From Anaerolineales bacterium (GTDB taxonomy: Bacteria > Chloroflexota > Anaerolineae > Anaerolineales > Villigracilaceae): 60,997 nt of DNA. The stretch spans positions 16,265 through 77,261 of the forward strand of contig JAGNWT010000006.1 of assembly GCA_017985935.1 (NCBI GenBank). Reading direction: 5' to 3'. The position numbers were made by a program, and so were the translations under genes. The notes under the pieces are model-generated. The model was not told where the DNA came from. It worked only from the letters and a program-made list of their open reading frames with translations, and made no database searches. Below are positions 17,010 through 25,162 of the stretch, in pieces (the stretch's first letter is position 1; each line of letters opens with the position of its first letter).

Positions 17010-18227
17010 ATGAACAATTTATACCTTCCATCCCTGATCTTCTTAATTCTGATCGCCGCGTGGTTCGCGTGGCGATATTATGATTTAAAAAGACGGCTGG
17101 AAAAATACACTCAACAGGTTCGCAGTCAGAACCTCACAACAGACATCAAAGGGATCGAGAACCTTTCCAACGCTGTCGCATCGGTGCAAGCCGCGTTCAA
17201 CACGGAACGGCTGGAGTTGAACACAGAAAACGCCCGCCTCTCCACCGTACTTGAACAGCTTACAGACGGCGTGCTCATCGCCGACGAGAACGGGTTGATC
17301 CAATTTGCAAACCCGGCCGTGCGAAGACTCTTCGACACCAGCGAAGTGATCGGGCGCAGTATTGCAGAGGTCATTCGCAACCATCAATTGGTGGATGCAT
17401 GGAGAAGATGCCAGCTCACCCGTGAACTGCAAAGCGAATCTGTGGAGCTGCCTGCGCGCCGTCAGTTCATTCAATTGATCGCGATCCCCGATTCACATGC
17501 CGGCGGGAGTCTGCTGCTGGCACAAGACCTGACCCGCGTTCGAAGACTCGAAACCGTGCGGCGGGATTTCATATCGAACGTTTCGCATGAACTGCGAACC
17601 CCGCTCGCTTCGCTCAAGGCGTTGACCGAAACCCTGCAGAACGGCGCTCTTTCAGACCCGGCGGCTGGTCCGCGCTTTCTGGGCAGGATCAGCACCGAAG
17701 TGGATGCGCTGACCCAAATGGCGCAGGAACTGCTCGACCTTTCACGCATCGAATCGGGTCAAGTGGAATTGAACCTGGCTCCTCTTGCGCCAAAGAGTTT
17801 GATCTCATCTGCCGCGGACCGCATGAAAATGCAGGCAGAGCGCGCCAGCCTCAAACTAACAGTAAAATGCGCAGAGAACCTGCCTCTCATCCGCGCCGAC
17901 AAGTTACGGCTTGAGCAGGTGCTGGTGAATCTGATCCACAATGCGGTGAAGTTCACCAAGCCCGGGGGCGAGATCACCCTCGGGGCAGAACCAGTTACCG
18001 GCGGGGTACGATTCGCGGTGCGGGATTCGGGGATCGGGATCCCAACCGAAAGTCTCTCTCGAATCTTTGAAAGATTCTATCGAGTCGAAAAGTCCCGCAC
18101 CGGTTCCGGCACGGGACTTGGGCTTTCGATCTCAAAACATATCATCGAAGCGCACGGGGGCATGATCTGGGCAGAAAGCCGCGAAGGCAGCGGCAGCATT
18201 TTCTATTTTGTCATCCCACCCAGTTAG
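17010..18227 (+). CDS. phoR: PhoR-type sensor histidine kinase
   Basis: A 405-residue kinase: one N-terminal TM helix (about 5-22), a short coiled coil, a PAS domain (about 75-180), HisKA with NVSHELRTPLASL (His193), and HATPase with NLIHNAVKFTKPGG, RDSGIGIP and GSGTGLGLSI. The absence of a large periplasmic domain is typical of PhoR, which senses phosphate through PstSCAB-PhoU rather than directly. It is 23 bases behind phoB. The stop overlaps the stop of convergent ppk1 by four bases, with no terminator between. Confidence 0.9.
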   Translation: MNNLYLPSLIFLILIAAWFAWRYYDLKRRLEKYTQQVRSQNLTTDIKGIENLSNAVASVQAAFNTERLELNTENARLSTVLEQLTDGVLIADENGLIQFANPAVRRLFDTSEVIGRSIAEVIRNHQLVDAWRRCQLTRELQSESVELPARRQFIQLIAIPDSHAGGSLLLAQDLTRVRRLETVRRDFISNVSHELRTPLASLKALTETLQNGALSDPAAGPRFLGRISTEVDALTQMAQELLDLSRIESGQVELNLAPLAPKSLISSAADRMKMQAERASLKLTVKCAENLPLIRADKLRLEQVLVNLIHNAVKFTKPGGEITLGAEPVTGGVRFAVRDSGIGIPTESLSRIFERFYRVEKSRTGSGTGLGLSISKHIIEAHGGMIWAESREGSGSIFYFVIPPS

Positions 18228-20305
18228 CTCATAAACTTTTCCTGCACATCCACAACAGCTTTGCCTTCGGCAGGGATCGGGCGAATGTAGGTTCCATCCG
18301 ATTCAAGGATGCGCGCGCGCGAGTTGTCGGAGAGGTAGGTATCCAACGCGCGGCGCAGGTATTGGATGTGTTCCTTGCTTTCGACTGGGAATACCACTTC
18401 CACCCGGTGATTGAGGTTGCGGGGCATCAGGTCGGCGCTGCCAAGGTAGATGTTTTCCTTGCCGTCATTATGGAAGTAGAACAAGCGGCTGTGCTCAAGG
18501 TAACGTCCAACGATGCTGATGACACGGATGTTCTCGCTCACGCCCGGAACGCCGGGGCGCAAACAGCACATGCCGCGCACCAACAGATCCACTTTCACAC
18601 CGGCTTGCGAAGCCTGATACAAAAGCTGGATCATATCGGGGTCGACCAATGAGTTGACCTTGAAGATCAACCGCGCTTTGCGTCCCTGTTGGGCGTGCTC
18701 GATCTCCCGCTGGATCATCTTCTCCAGTTTCTTGCGCAAGCTGACCGGGGCGACCAACAGTTTTCGGTATTCATGCTTGGTGGAGTAACCGGTCAGATAG
18801 TTAAACAGGTCAGTGGCATCTGCGCCCATGTCGTTATCACAGGTAAAGAGACCGATGTCTTCGTAGATGCGCGAAGTATTTGCATTGTAATTTCCGGTGG
18901 AGAGATGCAGGTAACGGCGAATGCCCTCCCCTTCCTGGCGCACGACCATGGTGACCTTGCAGTGGGTCTTCAAGCCGACAAGCCCATAGACCACATGCAC
19001 GCCGACTTCTTCCAACGCTCGCGCCCAACCGATATTTGATTCTTCATCGAAGCGGGCTTTCAGCTCGACGAGCACCGCCACCTGCTTGCCGCGTTCGGCG
19101 GCTTCGAGCAGGGCTTCCACGACCGGGGCATTGGCACCCACACGATACAAGGTCTGCTTGATGGCAAGCACCTGCGGATCACGCGCGGCGGCGTTGAGGA
19201 AATCCACGACCGGATTGAAGGAATCGTATGGGTGGTGCAGCAAAATATTCTCGCCGCGGATCGCCTCGAAGATGTTCGAACCTTCGACATATCTCAATGC
19301 CTTGGGTGTGCGCGGTTTATACGGAACGTCCTTCAAGTCATGACGCTCCACGCTGCTGTAAAGCTGCCACAAGCTGCTTAGTCCCAGTGGACTTTCCAGA
19401 ACGTACACATCGTTGCGATTCACTTCGAGATTATCCACCAGCAGTTCGCGCACGTTCTCAGGCATGGATTCGTAGATCGCCACCTGCACGACCGACCCAA
19501 ACCTGCGCTTGCGAATGTTCTGCTGCATGGTTTCGAGCAGGTCATCGGCTTCCAGTTCCTGAATTTCGATATCGGCATCGCGCACAATGCGGAAGGGATG
19601 CGCAGAGATCACTTCCATGCCCGGGAAGAGATCGTGCAGATTGGCGGCGATCACCTGCTCAAGCCAGACAAAATAATGCTGGTGGGGAATCGTCCCGTCT
19701 TTGCGGACTCCGCCCGAAGAACGTTTGATGGGCATCAGTCTCGGCAATGTATCGGGCACTTTCAAGCGGGCGAACTTTTCATTCCCTTTTTTGTCACGGA
19801 TGACAATGGCAAGGTTCAAGCTGAGATTTGAAATGTGCGGGAAGGGATGCCCGGGGTCAAGCGCGAGCGGTGTAAGGACCGGATAGATCACGTCCTTGAA
19901 GTAGGCATCCACTTTTTCTTTTTGGGTCTTGCTGAGCTTTTGATAATCGATGATATGGATGCCGTCTTTTTCAAGCTTTGAGATCAACTTTTTCTGATAG
20001 CAGCGCTGGGCGTCGATCATCAGGTCCGACGCGAGTTTGCGGATCGCAGCCAGCTCATCTGGCGGGGTCATGCCGTCGGGAGAAACTTCCATAATGCGGG
20101 CTTCCACCTGCTTGCGAATACCCGAGACACGCACCATGAAGAACTCATCCATGTTCGAGCCAAAGATGGCAAGGAACTTCACGCGCTCCAACAGCGGATT
20201 GGATTCATCCCACGCTTCTTCAAGCACGCGGCGTTGGAACTCCAAAAGGCTTAGCTCGCGATTCAGATACAGGGTTGGGGAAGTCAGGTCGATGGGAGAT
20301 GTCAT
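18224..20305 (-). CDS. ppk1: polyphosphate kinase 1
   Basis: A 693-residue PPK1 that reversibly polymerises ATP gamma-phosphate into polyphosphate. Seen are the N domain (YLNRELSLLEFQRRVLEEA), head domain, and C1/C2 domains with NPVVDFLNAAARDPQVLAIK, RYLHLSTGNYNANTSR (autophosphorylated His) and the second catalytic segment GVPGVSENIRVISIVGRYLE. Length is normal. It follows sixA by three bases in one transcript and is convergent with phoR, tying polyphosphate storage to phosphate sensing. Confidence 0.96.
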   Translation of the reverse strand: MTSPIDLTSPTLYLNRELSLLEFQRRVLEEAWDESNPLLERVKFLAIFGSNMDEFFMVRVSGIRKQVEARIMEVSPDGMTPPDELAAIRKLASDLMIDAQRCYQKKLISKLEKDGIHIIDYQKLSKTQKEKVDAYFKDVIYPVLTPLALDPGHPFPHISNLSLNLAIVIRDKKGNEKFARLKVPDTLPRLMPIKRSSGGVRKDGTIPHQHYFVWLEQVIAANLHDLFPGMEVISAHPFRIVRDADIEIQELEADDLLETMQQNIRKRRFGSVVQVAIYESMPENVRELLVDNLEVNRNDVYVLESPLGLSSLWQLYSSVERHDLKDVPYKPRTPKALRYVEGSNIFEAIRGENILLHHPYDSFNPVVDFLNAAARDPQVLAIKQTLYRVGANAPVVEALLEAAERGKQVAVLVELKARFDEESNIGWARALEEVGVHVVYGLVGLKTHCKVTMVVRQEGEGIRRYLHLSTGNYNANTSRIYEDIGLFTCDNDMGADATDLFNYLTGYSTKHEYRKLLVAPVSLRKKLEKMIQREIEHAQQGRKARLIFKVNSLVDPDMIQLLYQASQAGVKVDLLVRGMCCLRPGVPGVSENIRVISIVGRYLEHSRLFYFHNDGKENIYLGSADLMPRNLNHRVEVVFPVESKEHIQYLRRALDTYLSDNSRARILESDGTYIRPIPAEGKAVVDVQEKFMS

Positions 20306-20308
20306 GAT

Positions 20309-20812
20309 CTATTTATTTCCAATATCCACTAAAATGCCGGGCGTAAGCAGCCATTCCAAAACCGCCCTGCGATCATGAAGAAGGTTGTCAGCAGAAAGCC
20401 GGCACACACCGCCTTTTTTGAATGTCACATCCACTGCGGCATTCTCAGCGACCAACAACCCAATGAGAGACGAAAGAAAAGGCTGATGTCCAACCAAAAC
20501 CAGGCTGTCCACTTTGTATTTCTCATTGATATCTGAAATGAGCAGGTTGGGGTCGCCATCGGGGACGAGCATATTATTAAATTCGATCGCATCCAGGTCA
20601 AAAACATCAGCAAGAATCTCGGCGGTCTCCTTCGCGCGGACATAAGGACTGCTCACGATCAGGTCGAAATCCGCCCCCAAGGCACGCAGCCCCTTTGCGA
20701 TTTGACGCATTTTCTTTTTGCCTTTATCGGTCAACGGACGCAGGCTGTCATCTTCGTATCCCGGCGCGCCTTCTTCCACAGCGATCGCATGACGGATCAG
20801 ATATAAATGCAT
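20309..20812 (-). CDS. sixA: SixA-like phosphohistidine phosphatase
   Basis: A 167-residue histidine phosphatase: catalytic LIRHA at the N-terminus, DDSLRPLTDKGKKKM, SSPYVRAKETAEIL, and the second His in LVGHQPFLSSL. SixA removes phosphate from phosphohistidine of phosphorelay proteins; pairing with ppk1 is common and may relate to phosphohistidine chemistry. I chose ATG 20812 because AGGAG ends 7 bases upstream; a TTG two codons earlier is too close to this SD. Confidence 0.85.
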   Translation of the reverse strand: MHLYLIRHAIAVEEGAPGYEDDSLRPLTDKGKKKMRQIAKGLRALGADFDLIVSSPYVRAKETAEILADVFDLDAIEFNNMLVPDGDPNLLISDINEKYKVDSLVLVGHQPFLSSLIGLLVAENAAVDVTFKKGGVCRLSADNLLHDRRAVLEWLLTPGILVDIGNK

Positions 20813-20888
20813 GTCCAAGCTCCTGATTTAATCTAAAAATTTCGCCAATCATATCATTGCAATTGTGGATTCTCAGCCTGAATATATT

Positions 20889-20944
20889 TGTTTACAAACT
20901 GTTAACCGTCTCTTAGGTTGCCGCTAAAAAAAACGTCGTATCAT
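20889..20944 (+). promoter_or_regulatory. Pho-box-like promoter of the 35-residue membrane protein
   Basis: Half-sites TGTTTAC (20889), TGTTAAC (20900), TCTTAGG (20911) and CGCTAAA (20922), all 11 bp apart; exactly 10 bp then separate the last from -10 TATCAT (20939-20944). Confidence 0.75.
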
Positions 20945-20967
20945 GTGGATATTCAAACGGAGACCAA

Positions 20968-21075
20968 ATGGAAACCTTACTTTCACCCTTCCTGTTTCTG
21001 TCCATGATCGTCGTCTTCAGCGTGGATGCCAAGCGCAAACGTCGTGAATTCCTGAAAAAGCACACACCCGCATAA
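20968..21075 (+). CDS. 35-residue single-TM protein behind a Pho box
   Basis: ATG at 20968 opens a 35-residue frame ending in TAA at 21073-21075. It starts METLLSPFLFLSMIVVF, one hydrophobic helix, and ends in a basic tail (KRKRREFLKK), so it should lie in the membrane with its C-terminus inside. GGAG is 8 bases before the ATG. It has its own Pho-box-like promoter and a predicted transcription start about 17 bases upstream. I do not recognise the family. A short hairpin-like CCACGC/GCGTGG element follows at about 21112-21126. Confidence 0.6.
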   Translation: METLLSPFLFLSMIVVFSVDAKRKRREFLKKHTPA

Positions 21076-21133
21076 GTTTTTCTCTCCTCTTTGCCTTTCG
21101 GGGCAGCTACCCACGCCACGCGTGGGTAGTTTT

Positions 21134-21200
21134 TGTTAACGGAACCCATACAATTTCTTAAAACAGCCTTCACAAGGATTTAACAGCAGGCGGATACACT
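21134..21200 (+). promoter_or_regulatory. Pho-box-like promoter of the PHP-45aa-surE unit
   Basis: Five steps of 11 bp: TGTTAAC (21134), CCCATAC (21145), TCTTAAA (21156), CCTTCAC (21167), ATTTAAC (21178). Ten bp then lead to -10 TACACT (21195-21200). The predicted start of transcription precedes the SD at 21213, supporting ATG 21226 for the gene. Confidence 0.7.
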
Positions 21201-21225
21201 CATGGTTGATAGAAGGAGAAAAACC

Positions 21226-21933
21226 ATGGGACTCGCAGATCTACATTTACACACCATTTACAGTTACGACGGCACAGCATCGCTTGCCGCAGTTTTGGCA
21301 CGCGCAAAAGCCGCCGGGTTGGACCTGATCGCCATTACCGATCACGACGAGATAAAAGGAGCGCTCAAGGCGCTGGAACTCGCATCCTCCTACGGGGTGG
21401 AGGTGATCCCCGGGATCGAGATCACCACCGCCGACGGAGACCTGCTCGCGCTCTTCATCAAGGAAAAAGTGGAAGCCGGGCTGTCTCTGATAGAAACCGT
21501 TTTACGGGTACGCAAACTGGGCGGTATTTGCATCGCTCCGCACCCCATGGCAGGCGGCATGGGCATGAAGAGCTTAAAAGCCCGCACGATCATGAAAGCC
21601 CTGCGCAACCCTCAAGTGGCAGAGACTTTGGTCGGCATTGAAGTTTACAACGCGACCGCCATAGACCGCATCAGCAACCATTCTGCAAACCTGCTCGCCA
21701 GCCGCTTACAGATCGCAAAAACCGGCAGCAGTGACGCGCACGTGGCTGATGCCATCGGATCGGGCATGACGGAATTTGAAGGCAGCACAGCATCAGATCT
21801 GCTGAAAGCCCTGAAGGACGGATCGACCCGCATCCGCAGAAATTCAGAGTGGAGTCCCTTCAAGGTGATGGGAAGTTGGGCGGTCAACTACATTGGCAGC
21901 CGCCTGCTGCGGATGTCGATCTCCACCAATTGA
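21226..21933 (+). CDS. PHP-domain phosphoesterase
   Basis: A 235-residue PHP protein: DLHLHTIYSYDG (metal-binding HxH), ITDHDEIKGALKA, PGIEITT, IAPHPMAGG and a C-terminal SSDAHVADAIG. These supply the trinuclear metal site of the family, whose members hydrolyse phosphate mono- and diesters, including nucleotides. Its Pho-box promoter suggests scavenging of phosphate from an organic ester; the substrate is not readable. AAGGAG is 8 bases before ATG 21226; an upstream ATG at 21202 lacks an SD and lies too near the -10. Confidence 0.85.
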   Translation: MGLADLHLHTIYSYDGTASLAAVLARAKAAGLDLIAITDHDEIKGALKALELASSYGVEVIPGIEITTADGDLLALFIKEKVEAGLSLIETVLRVRKLGGICIAPHPMAGGMGMKSLKARTIMKALRNPQVAETLVGIEVYNATAIDRISNHSANLLASRLQIAKTGSSDAHVADAIGSGMTEFEGSTASDLLKALKDGSTRIRRNSEWSPFKVMGSWAVNYIGSRLLRMSISTN

Positions 21934-21941
21934 ACACGGCC

Positions 21942-22079
21942 ATGTTGATGTTATGCCTTGCACTCTACCTGTTGATCGCCCTACCCGTTTTTGCGATGAT
22001 CTGGTCTGCGTTGGTGGTTGCAAAATGGGATGACAAGGAAAGAGGGTACGACCTTTTGGAAGGTCAGACCTCTTCATAA
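21942..22079 (+). CDS. 45-residue single-TM protein between the PHP gene and surE
   Basis: A 45-residue frame eight bases behind the PHP stop. Residues 1-30 are one hydrophobic helix (MLMLCLALYLLIALPVFAMI) and the tail is polar and charged (AKWDDKERGYDLLEG). No SD is visible; coupling to the PHP stop, or initiation at an in-frame TTG overlapping that stop (21930), is possible. Not a family I recognise. It shares the Pho-box transcript with PHP and surE, so it is a second very small membrane protein in this regulon. Confidence 0.5.
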   Translation: MLMLCLALYLLIALPVFAMIWSALVVAKWDDKERGYDLLEGQTSS

Positions 22080-22117
22080 AATCCATAATTAAAAAGAAAG
22101 CAAACAGGAAATTGAAA

Positions 22118-22939
22118 ATGAATATTTTGGTAACGAATGATGACGGCGTACTCGCCCCCGGACTTTTGGCTTTGGCGCAGGAAATGCGCAGCCTCGGCAA
22201 GGTGACCATCCTTGCTCCAGACCGCAACTGGTCTGGCGGCGGGCATGTGAAAACATTAGACCGCGCCCTGCGTGTGCGCGAATTCCATCTCGAAGACGGC
22301 TCGCAGGCATTGGCAAGCGATGGCGCTCCGTCAGACTGCGTGGCGTTGGCCATGCTGGGCTACTTCAAAGAAAAATTTGATCTCGTGGTATCGGGCATCA
22401 ACGTGGGAGCCAACCTTGGGCATGATGTAACTTATTCCGGCACAGTCACAGCCGCCATGGAAGCGGTGATCGCCGGCGTACCCGGTGTGGCGGTCTCGCT
22501 TGAAGTCCCGGAGGGACATATTGGGCAGATCGATTTTCAGCCCGCGGCTTACGCTGCCCGTATCGCCGTGCAAAATGTCATCGCGCACGGTCTGCCCGCA
22601 GACACTTTGCTGAACGTGAATGTCCCCTTCTTGAAAGCGGAAGAGATCCACGGCTTTCGCATCACCCGTCAGGGATTACGCGTGTATCACAGCCGGCTCG
22701 ATGAGCGGGTCGATCCGCGCGGACGCCCCTATTACTGGATCGGCGGTGACGCGCCCACTGGAGTTTCAGAATCGGGCTCAGATGTCGGGGCGCTGGCCGC
22801 GGGATTTGTTTCCATCACCCCGCTCCAACTGGACCTGACGGCTTATCGCGCCATTTCGGATCTCAACACCTGGGAATGGCAGGGGCAATCTTCGGAATAC
22901 TCGTTGTTCATGGATTCGGTGGTAACGACGAAGAAATAA
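22118..22939 (+). CDS. surE: 5'/3'-nucleotidase SurE
   Basis: A 273-residue SurE: ILVTNDDGVLAPGL (metal-binding DD), LAPDRNWSGGGH, SDGAPSDCVALA, VSGINVGANLGHDVTYSGTV and AMEA. It dephosphorylates nucleoside monophosphates and short polyphosphate. I chose ATG 22118 because AGGAA sits 8 bases before it; TTG 22112 is too close. Probably transcribed with the PHP gene from the Pho-box promoter, consistent with nucleotide phosphate recovery. It ends at a terminator. Confidence 0.92.
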   Translation: MNILVTNDDGVLAPGLLALAQEMRSLGKVTILAPDRNWSGGGHVKTLDRALRVREFHLEDGSQALASDGAPSDCVALAMLGYFKEKFDLVVSGINVGANLGHDVTYSGTVTAAMEAVIAGVPGVAVSLEVPEGHIGQIDFQPAAYAARIAVQNVIAHGLPADTLLNVNVPFLKAEEIHGFRITRQGLRVYHSRLDERVDPRGRPYYWIGGDAPTGVSESGSDVGALAAGFVSITPLQLDLTAYRAISDLNTWEWQGQSSEYSLFMDSVVTTKK

Positions 22940-22984
22940 ACAGCGTTCATTCATCTCCTCCTTACTGGTCTCTGCAAAGAGACG

Positions 22985-23016
22985 CTGCCCGCCATACCCG
23001 GCGGGCAGTTCTTTTC
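22985..23016 (+). terminator. terminator after surE
   Basis: CTGCCCGCC (22985-22993) pairs with GGCGGGCAG (23000-23008), then TTCTTTTCTT. Confidence 0.82.
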
Positions 23017-23070
23017 TTAACAAGACGTTAACCTGTTATTCCATTGCCCTTAAGAGCGGACATTTATCAT
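23015..23070 (+). promoter_or_regulatory. Pho-box-like promoter of pstS1
   Basis: Half-sites TCTTAAC (23015), CGTTAAC (23026), TATTCCA (23037) and CCTTAAG (23048) at 11-bp steps; 10 bp later -10 TATCAT (23065-23070). The -10 is identical to that at 20939. Confidence 0.8.
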
Positions 23071-23103
23071 CTCATCGTTGCATAAATCTAAAGGAGAAAA
23101 GAA

Positions 23104-24174
23104 ATGTCCAAAACTGTTCGTTCATTTTTGTTTGTTGTAGTGGCTATGAGCCTCTTGCTCGCCGCCTGCGGCGCCCCCGCCACCGAAGCCCCCGTTGTTG
23201 AAGAACCCACCGCGGCTCCCGCCCCCACTGAAGTTCCCGCCGAGCCGACCGCGGTTCCCACCGAAGACCCGATGGCCATGTACGCCCCGGATGCAGTCGA
23301 AGGCGACATCATCACCGCCGGCTCCTCCACCGTCTTCCCCCTTTCCGAGCGCATGTCTGAGCTCTTCCAGCAGGAAGGCTTCGCCGGAAACATCACCGTT
23401 GACAGCATCGGCACCGGCGGCGGTTTTGAACGCTTCTGTGTGGCAGGCGAGACCGATATTGCGAATGCCTCCCGCGCCATCAAAGACAGCGAGAAGGAAT
23501 CCTGTGTTGCCATCGGCCGTGAACCGATCGAATTCCGTGTTGGCACCGATGCCCTGGCCGTGGTCGTGAGCGCCGAGAACGATTTCGTCACCGACCTGAG
23601 CAAGGAACAGCTCGCCCTGATCTTCTCCGGCGAAGCCAAGACCTGGGACCAGATTGACCCCGCCTTCCCCGCCGAAGCCATTGTGGTCTACTCGCCCGGC
23701 GCCGACAGCGGCACCTTCGACTACTTCGTTGAAGCCATTCTCGGACCGCACTTCCCCAACGCTGAAGGCAAGGCCGATAACGCCAAGGGCGAAGAAGCCC
23801 TGCTCGCAGTGGAAGGCGCCCAGTTCTCAGAAGATGACAACGTTCTCGTTCAGGGTGTGGAAGGCTCCAAGTTCGCCATCGGCTACTTCGGTTACGCCTA
23901 CTTCGCCGAGAACTCCGGCGCGCTGAAAGCCATCGCTGTTGAAGGCGTGGAACCCACTCAGGAATCTGTGGATGCCGGCGAATATCCCCTCGCCCGCCCG
24001 CTCTTCATCTACTCGGATGCGAAGATCCTCACCGAGAAACCCCAGGTGGCTGCCTTCATCTACTTCTACCTGAGCAATGTCAATGACAACATTACCGACG
24101 TTGGTTACTTCCCCGCTCCCGAAGCTGACCTCACCGCATCCATGGATGCGTGGACAGCCGCGACCGGCAAATAA
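23104..24174 (+). CDS. pstS: phosphate-binding lipoprotein PstS1
   Basis: A 356-residue periplasmic-binding protein anchored by a lipobox (LLLAACG, Cys22), with an Ala/Pro/Glu-rich spacer. The phosphate-binding segments are visible: AGSSTVFPLSERM, DSIGTGGGFERFC, DIANASRAIK, and YSPGADSGTFDYFVE. It feeds phosphate to PstC1A1B1. It has the best Pho box in the window and starts the pstSCAB-arsC-phoU unit. Confidence 0.95.
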   Translation: MSKTVRSFLFVVVAMSLLLAACGAPATEAPVVEEPTAAPAPTEVPAEPTAVPTEDPMAMYAPDAVEGDIITAGSSTVFPLSERMSELFQQEGFAGNITVDSIGTGGGFERFCVAGETDIANASRAIKDSEKESCVAIGREPIEFRVGTDALAVVVSAENDFVTDLSKEQLALIFSGEAKTWDQIDPAFPAEAIVVYSPGADSGTFDYFVEAILGPHFPNAEGKADNAKGEEALLAVEGAQFSEDDNVLVQGVEGSKFAIGYFGYAYFAENSGALKAIAVEGVEPTQESVDAGEYPLARPLFIYSDAKILTEKPQVAAFIYFYLSNVNDNITDVGYFPAPEADLTASMDAWTAATGK

Positions 24175-24241
24175 GACAATCTGATCAATTAGGGCTGGCT
24201 TCTGAAAATGGGGCCAGCCCATTTCTGCTGTAAGGACGATT

Positions 24242-25162
24242 ATGGAAAAAAATAATTTCCGCCCGCTCGACCTGAAAAAGAAAATGCGTCCCGGCGAAAC
24301 CGTGATCCAATCCCTGTTATTTTTCGCAGGGATCTTATCCATTTTTGTCACGGTCGCGATCGTGTACGAGTTGGGCAAGGAAGCATGGCTTTTCTTTGGA
24401 AACCCCGATGTAACCCTCGGCAAGTTTTTTGGAACCACCACATGGCAGCCAGGAATTGGACATTTCGGAATTTGGCCATTGGTGACTTCCACCCTCACGA
24501 CAAGCTTCATTGCGATCGGCGTCTCGCTTCCTCTTGGGTTGGCGGCCGCGATCTATCTCAGTGAATACGCTTCTCCCAAAGCCCGCGCCACGCTCAAACC
24601 CATTCTTGAGATCCTCGCGGGCATCCCGACCGTTGTGTATGGATACTTCGCGCTGCTCTTCATGACTCCCCTCCTGCAATCGATCTTCGGCGACCGTGTG
24701 GAAGTGTACAACATGGCCTCAGCCGGCATCGTCATGGGGATCATGATCCTGCCGCTCATTTCATCCATGAGCGAAGATGCGCTCATGGCAGTGCCGCGCG
24801 CCCTGCGTGAAGGCGCCTACGCCATGGGAGCCACGAAATTTGAAACCAGTTTACAGGTTGTGCTGCCTGCCGCATTATCGGGGATCGGGGCGGCTGTCAT
24901 CATTGGCATCTCTCGCGCAGTCGGTGAGACCATGATCGTGGCGGTCGCTGCGGGAGCGGGTCCAAACTTTACATTCAATCCCTTTCAAGCCGCAGAGACC
25001 ATGACCGGGCATATCGCCCGCATCAGCGGCGGCGACCTGAGCTACAACTCCATTGACTACACCAGCCTCTTCGCCATCGCTTTGATGCTGTTCCTCGTGA
25101 CACTGGTCTTGAACCTCATCAGCCAGGGGATCATCAACCGCTTCCGCCAGAGGTACGAATGA
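24242..25162 (+). CDS. pstC: phosphate ABC transporter permease PstC1
   Basis: A 306-residue permease with six TM helices and the EAA-like loop PRALREGAYAMGATKFETSLQVVLP. It pairs with PstA1 to form the channel. Its stop overlaps pstA1 (ATGA). Confidence 0.94.
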   Translation: MEKNNFRPLDLKKKMRPGETVIQSLLFFAGILSIFVTVAIVYELGKEAWLFFGNPDVTLGKFFGTTTWQPGIGHFGIWPLVTSTLTTSFIAIGVSLPLGLAAAIYLSEYASPKARATLKPILEILAGIPTVVYGYFALLFMTPLLQSIFGDRVEVYNMASAGIVMGIMILPLISSMSEDALMAVPRALREGAYAMGATKFETSLQVVLPAALSGIGAAVIIGISRAVGETMIVAVAAGAGPNFTFNPFQAAETMTGHIARISGGDLSYNSIDYTSLFAIALMLFLVTLVLNLISQGIINRFRQRYE

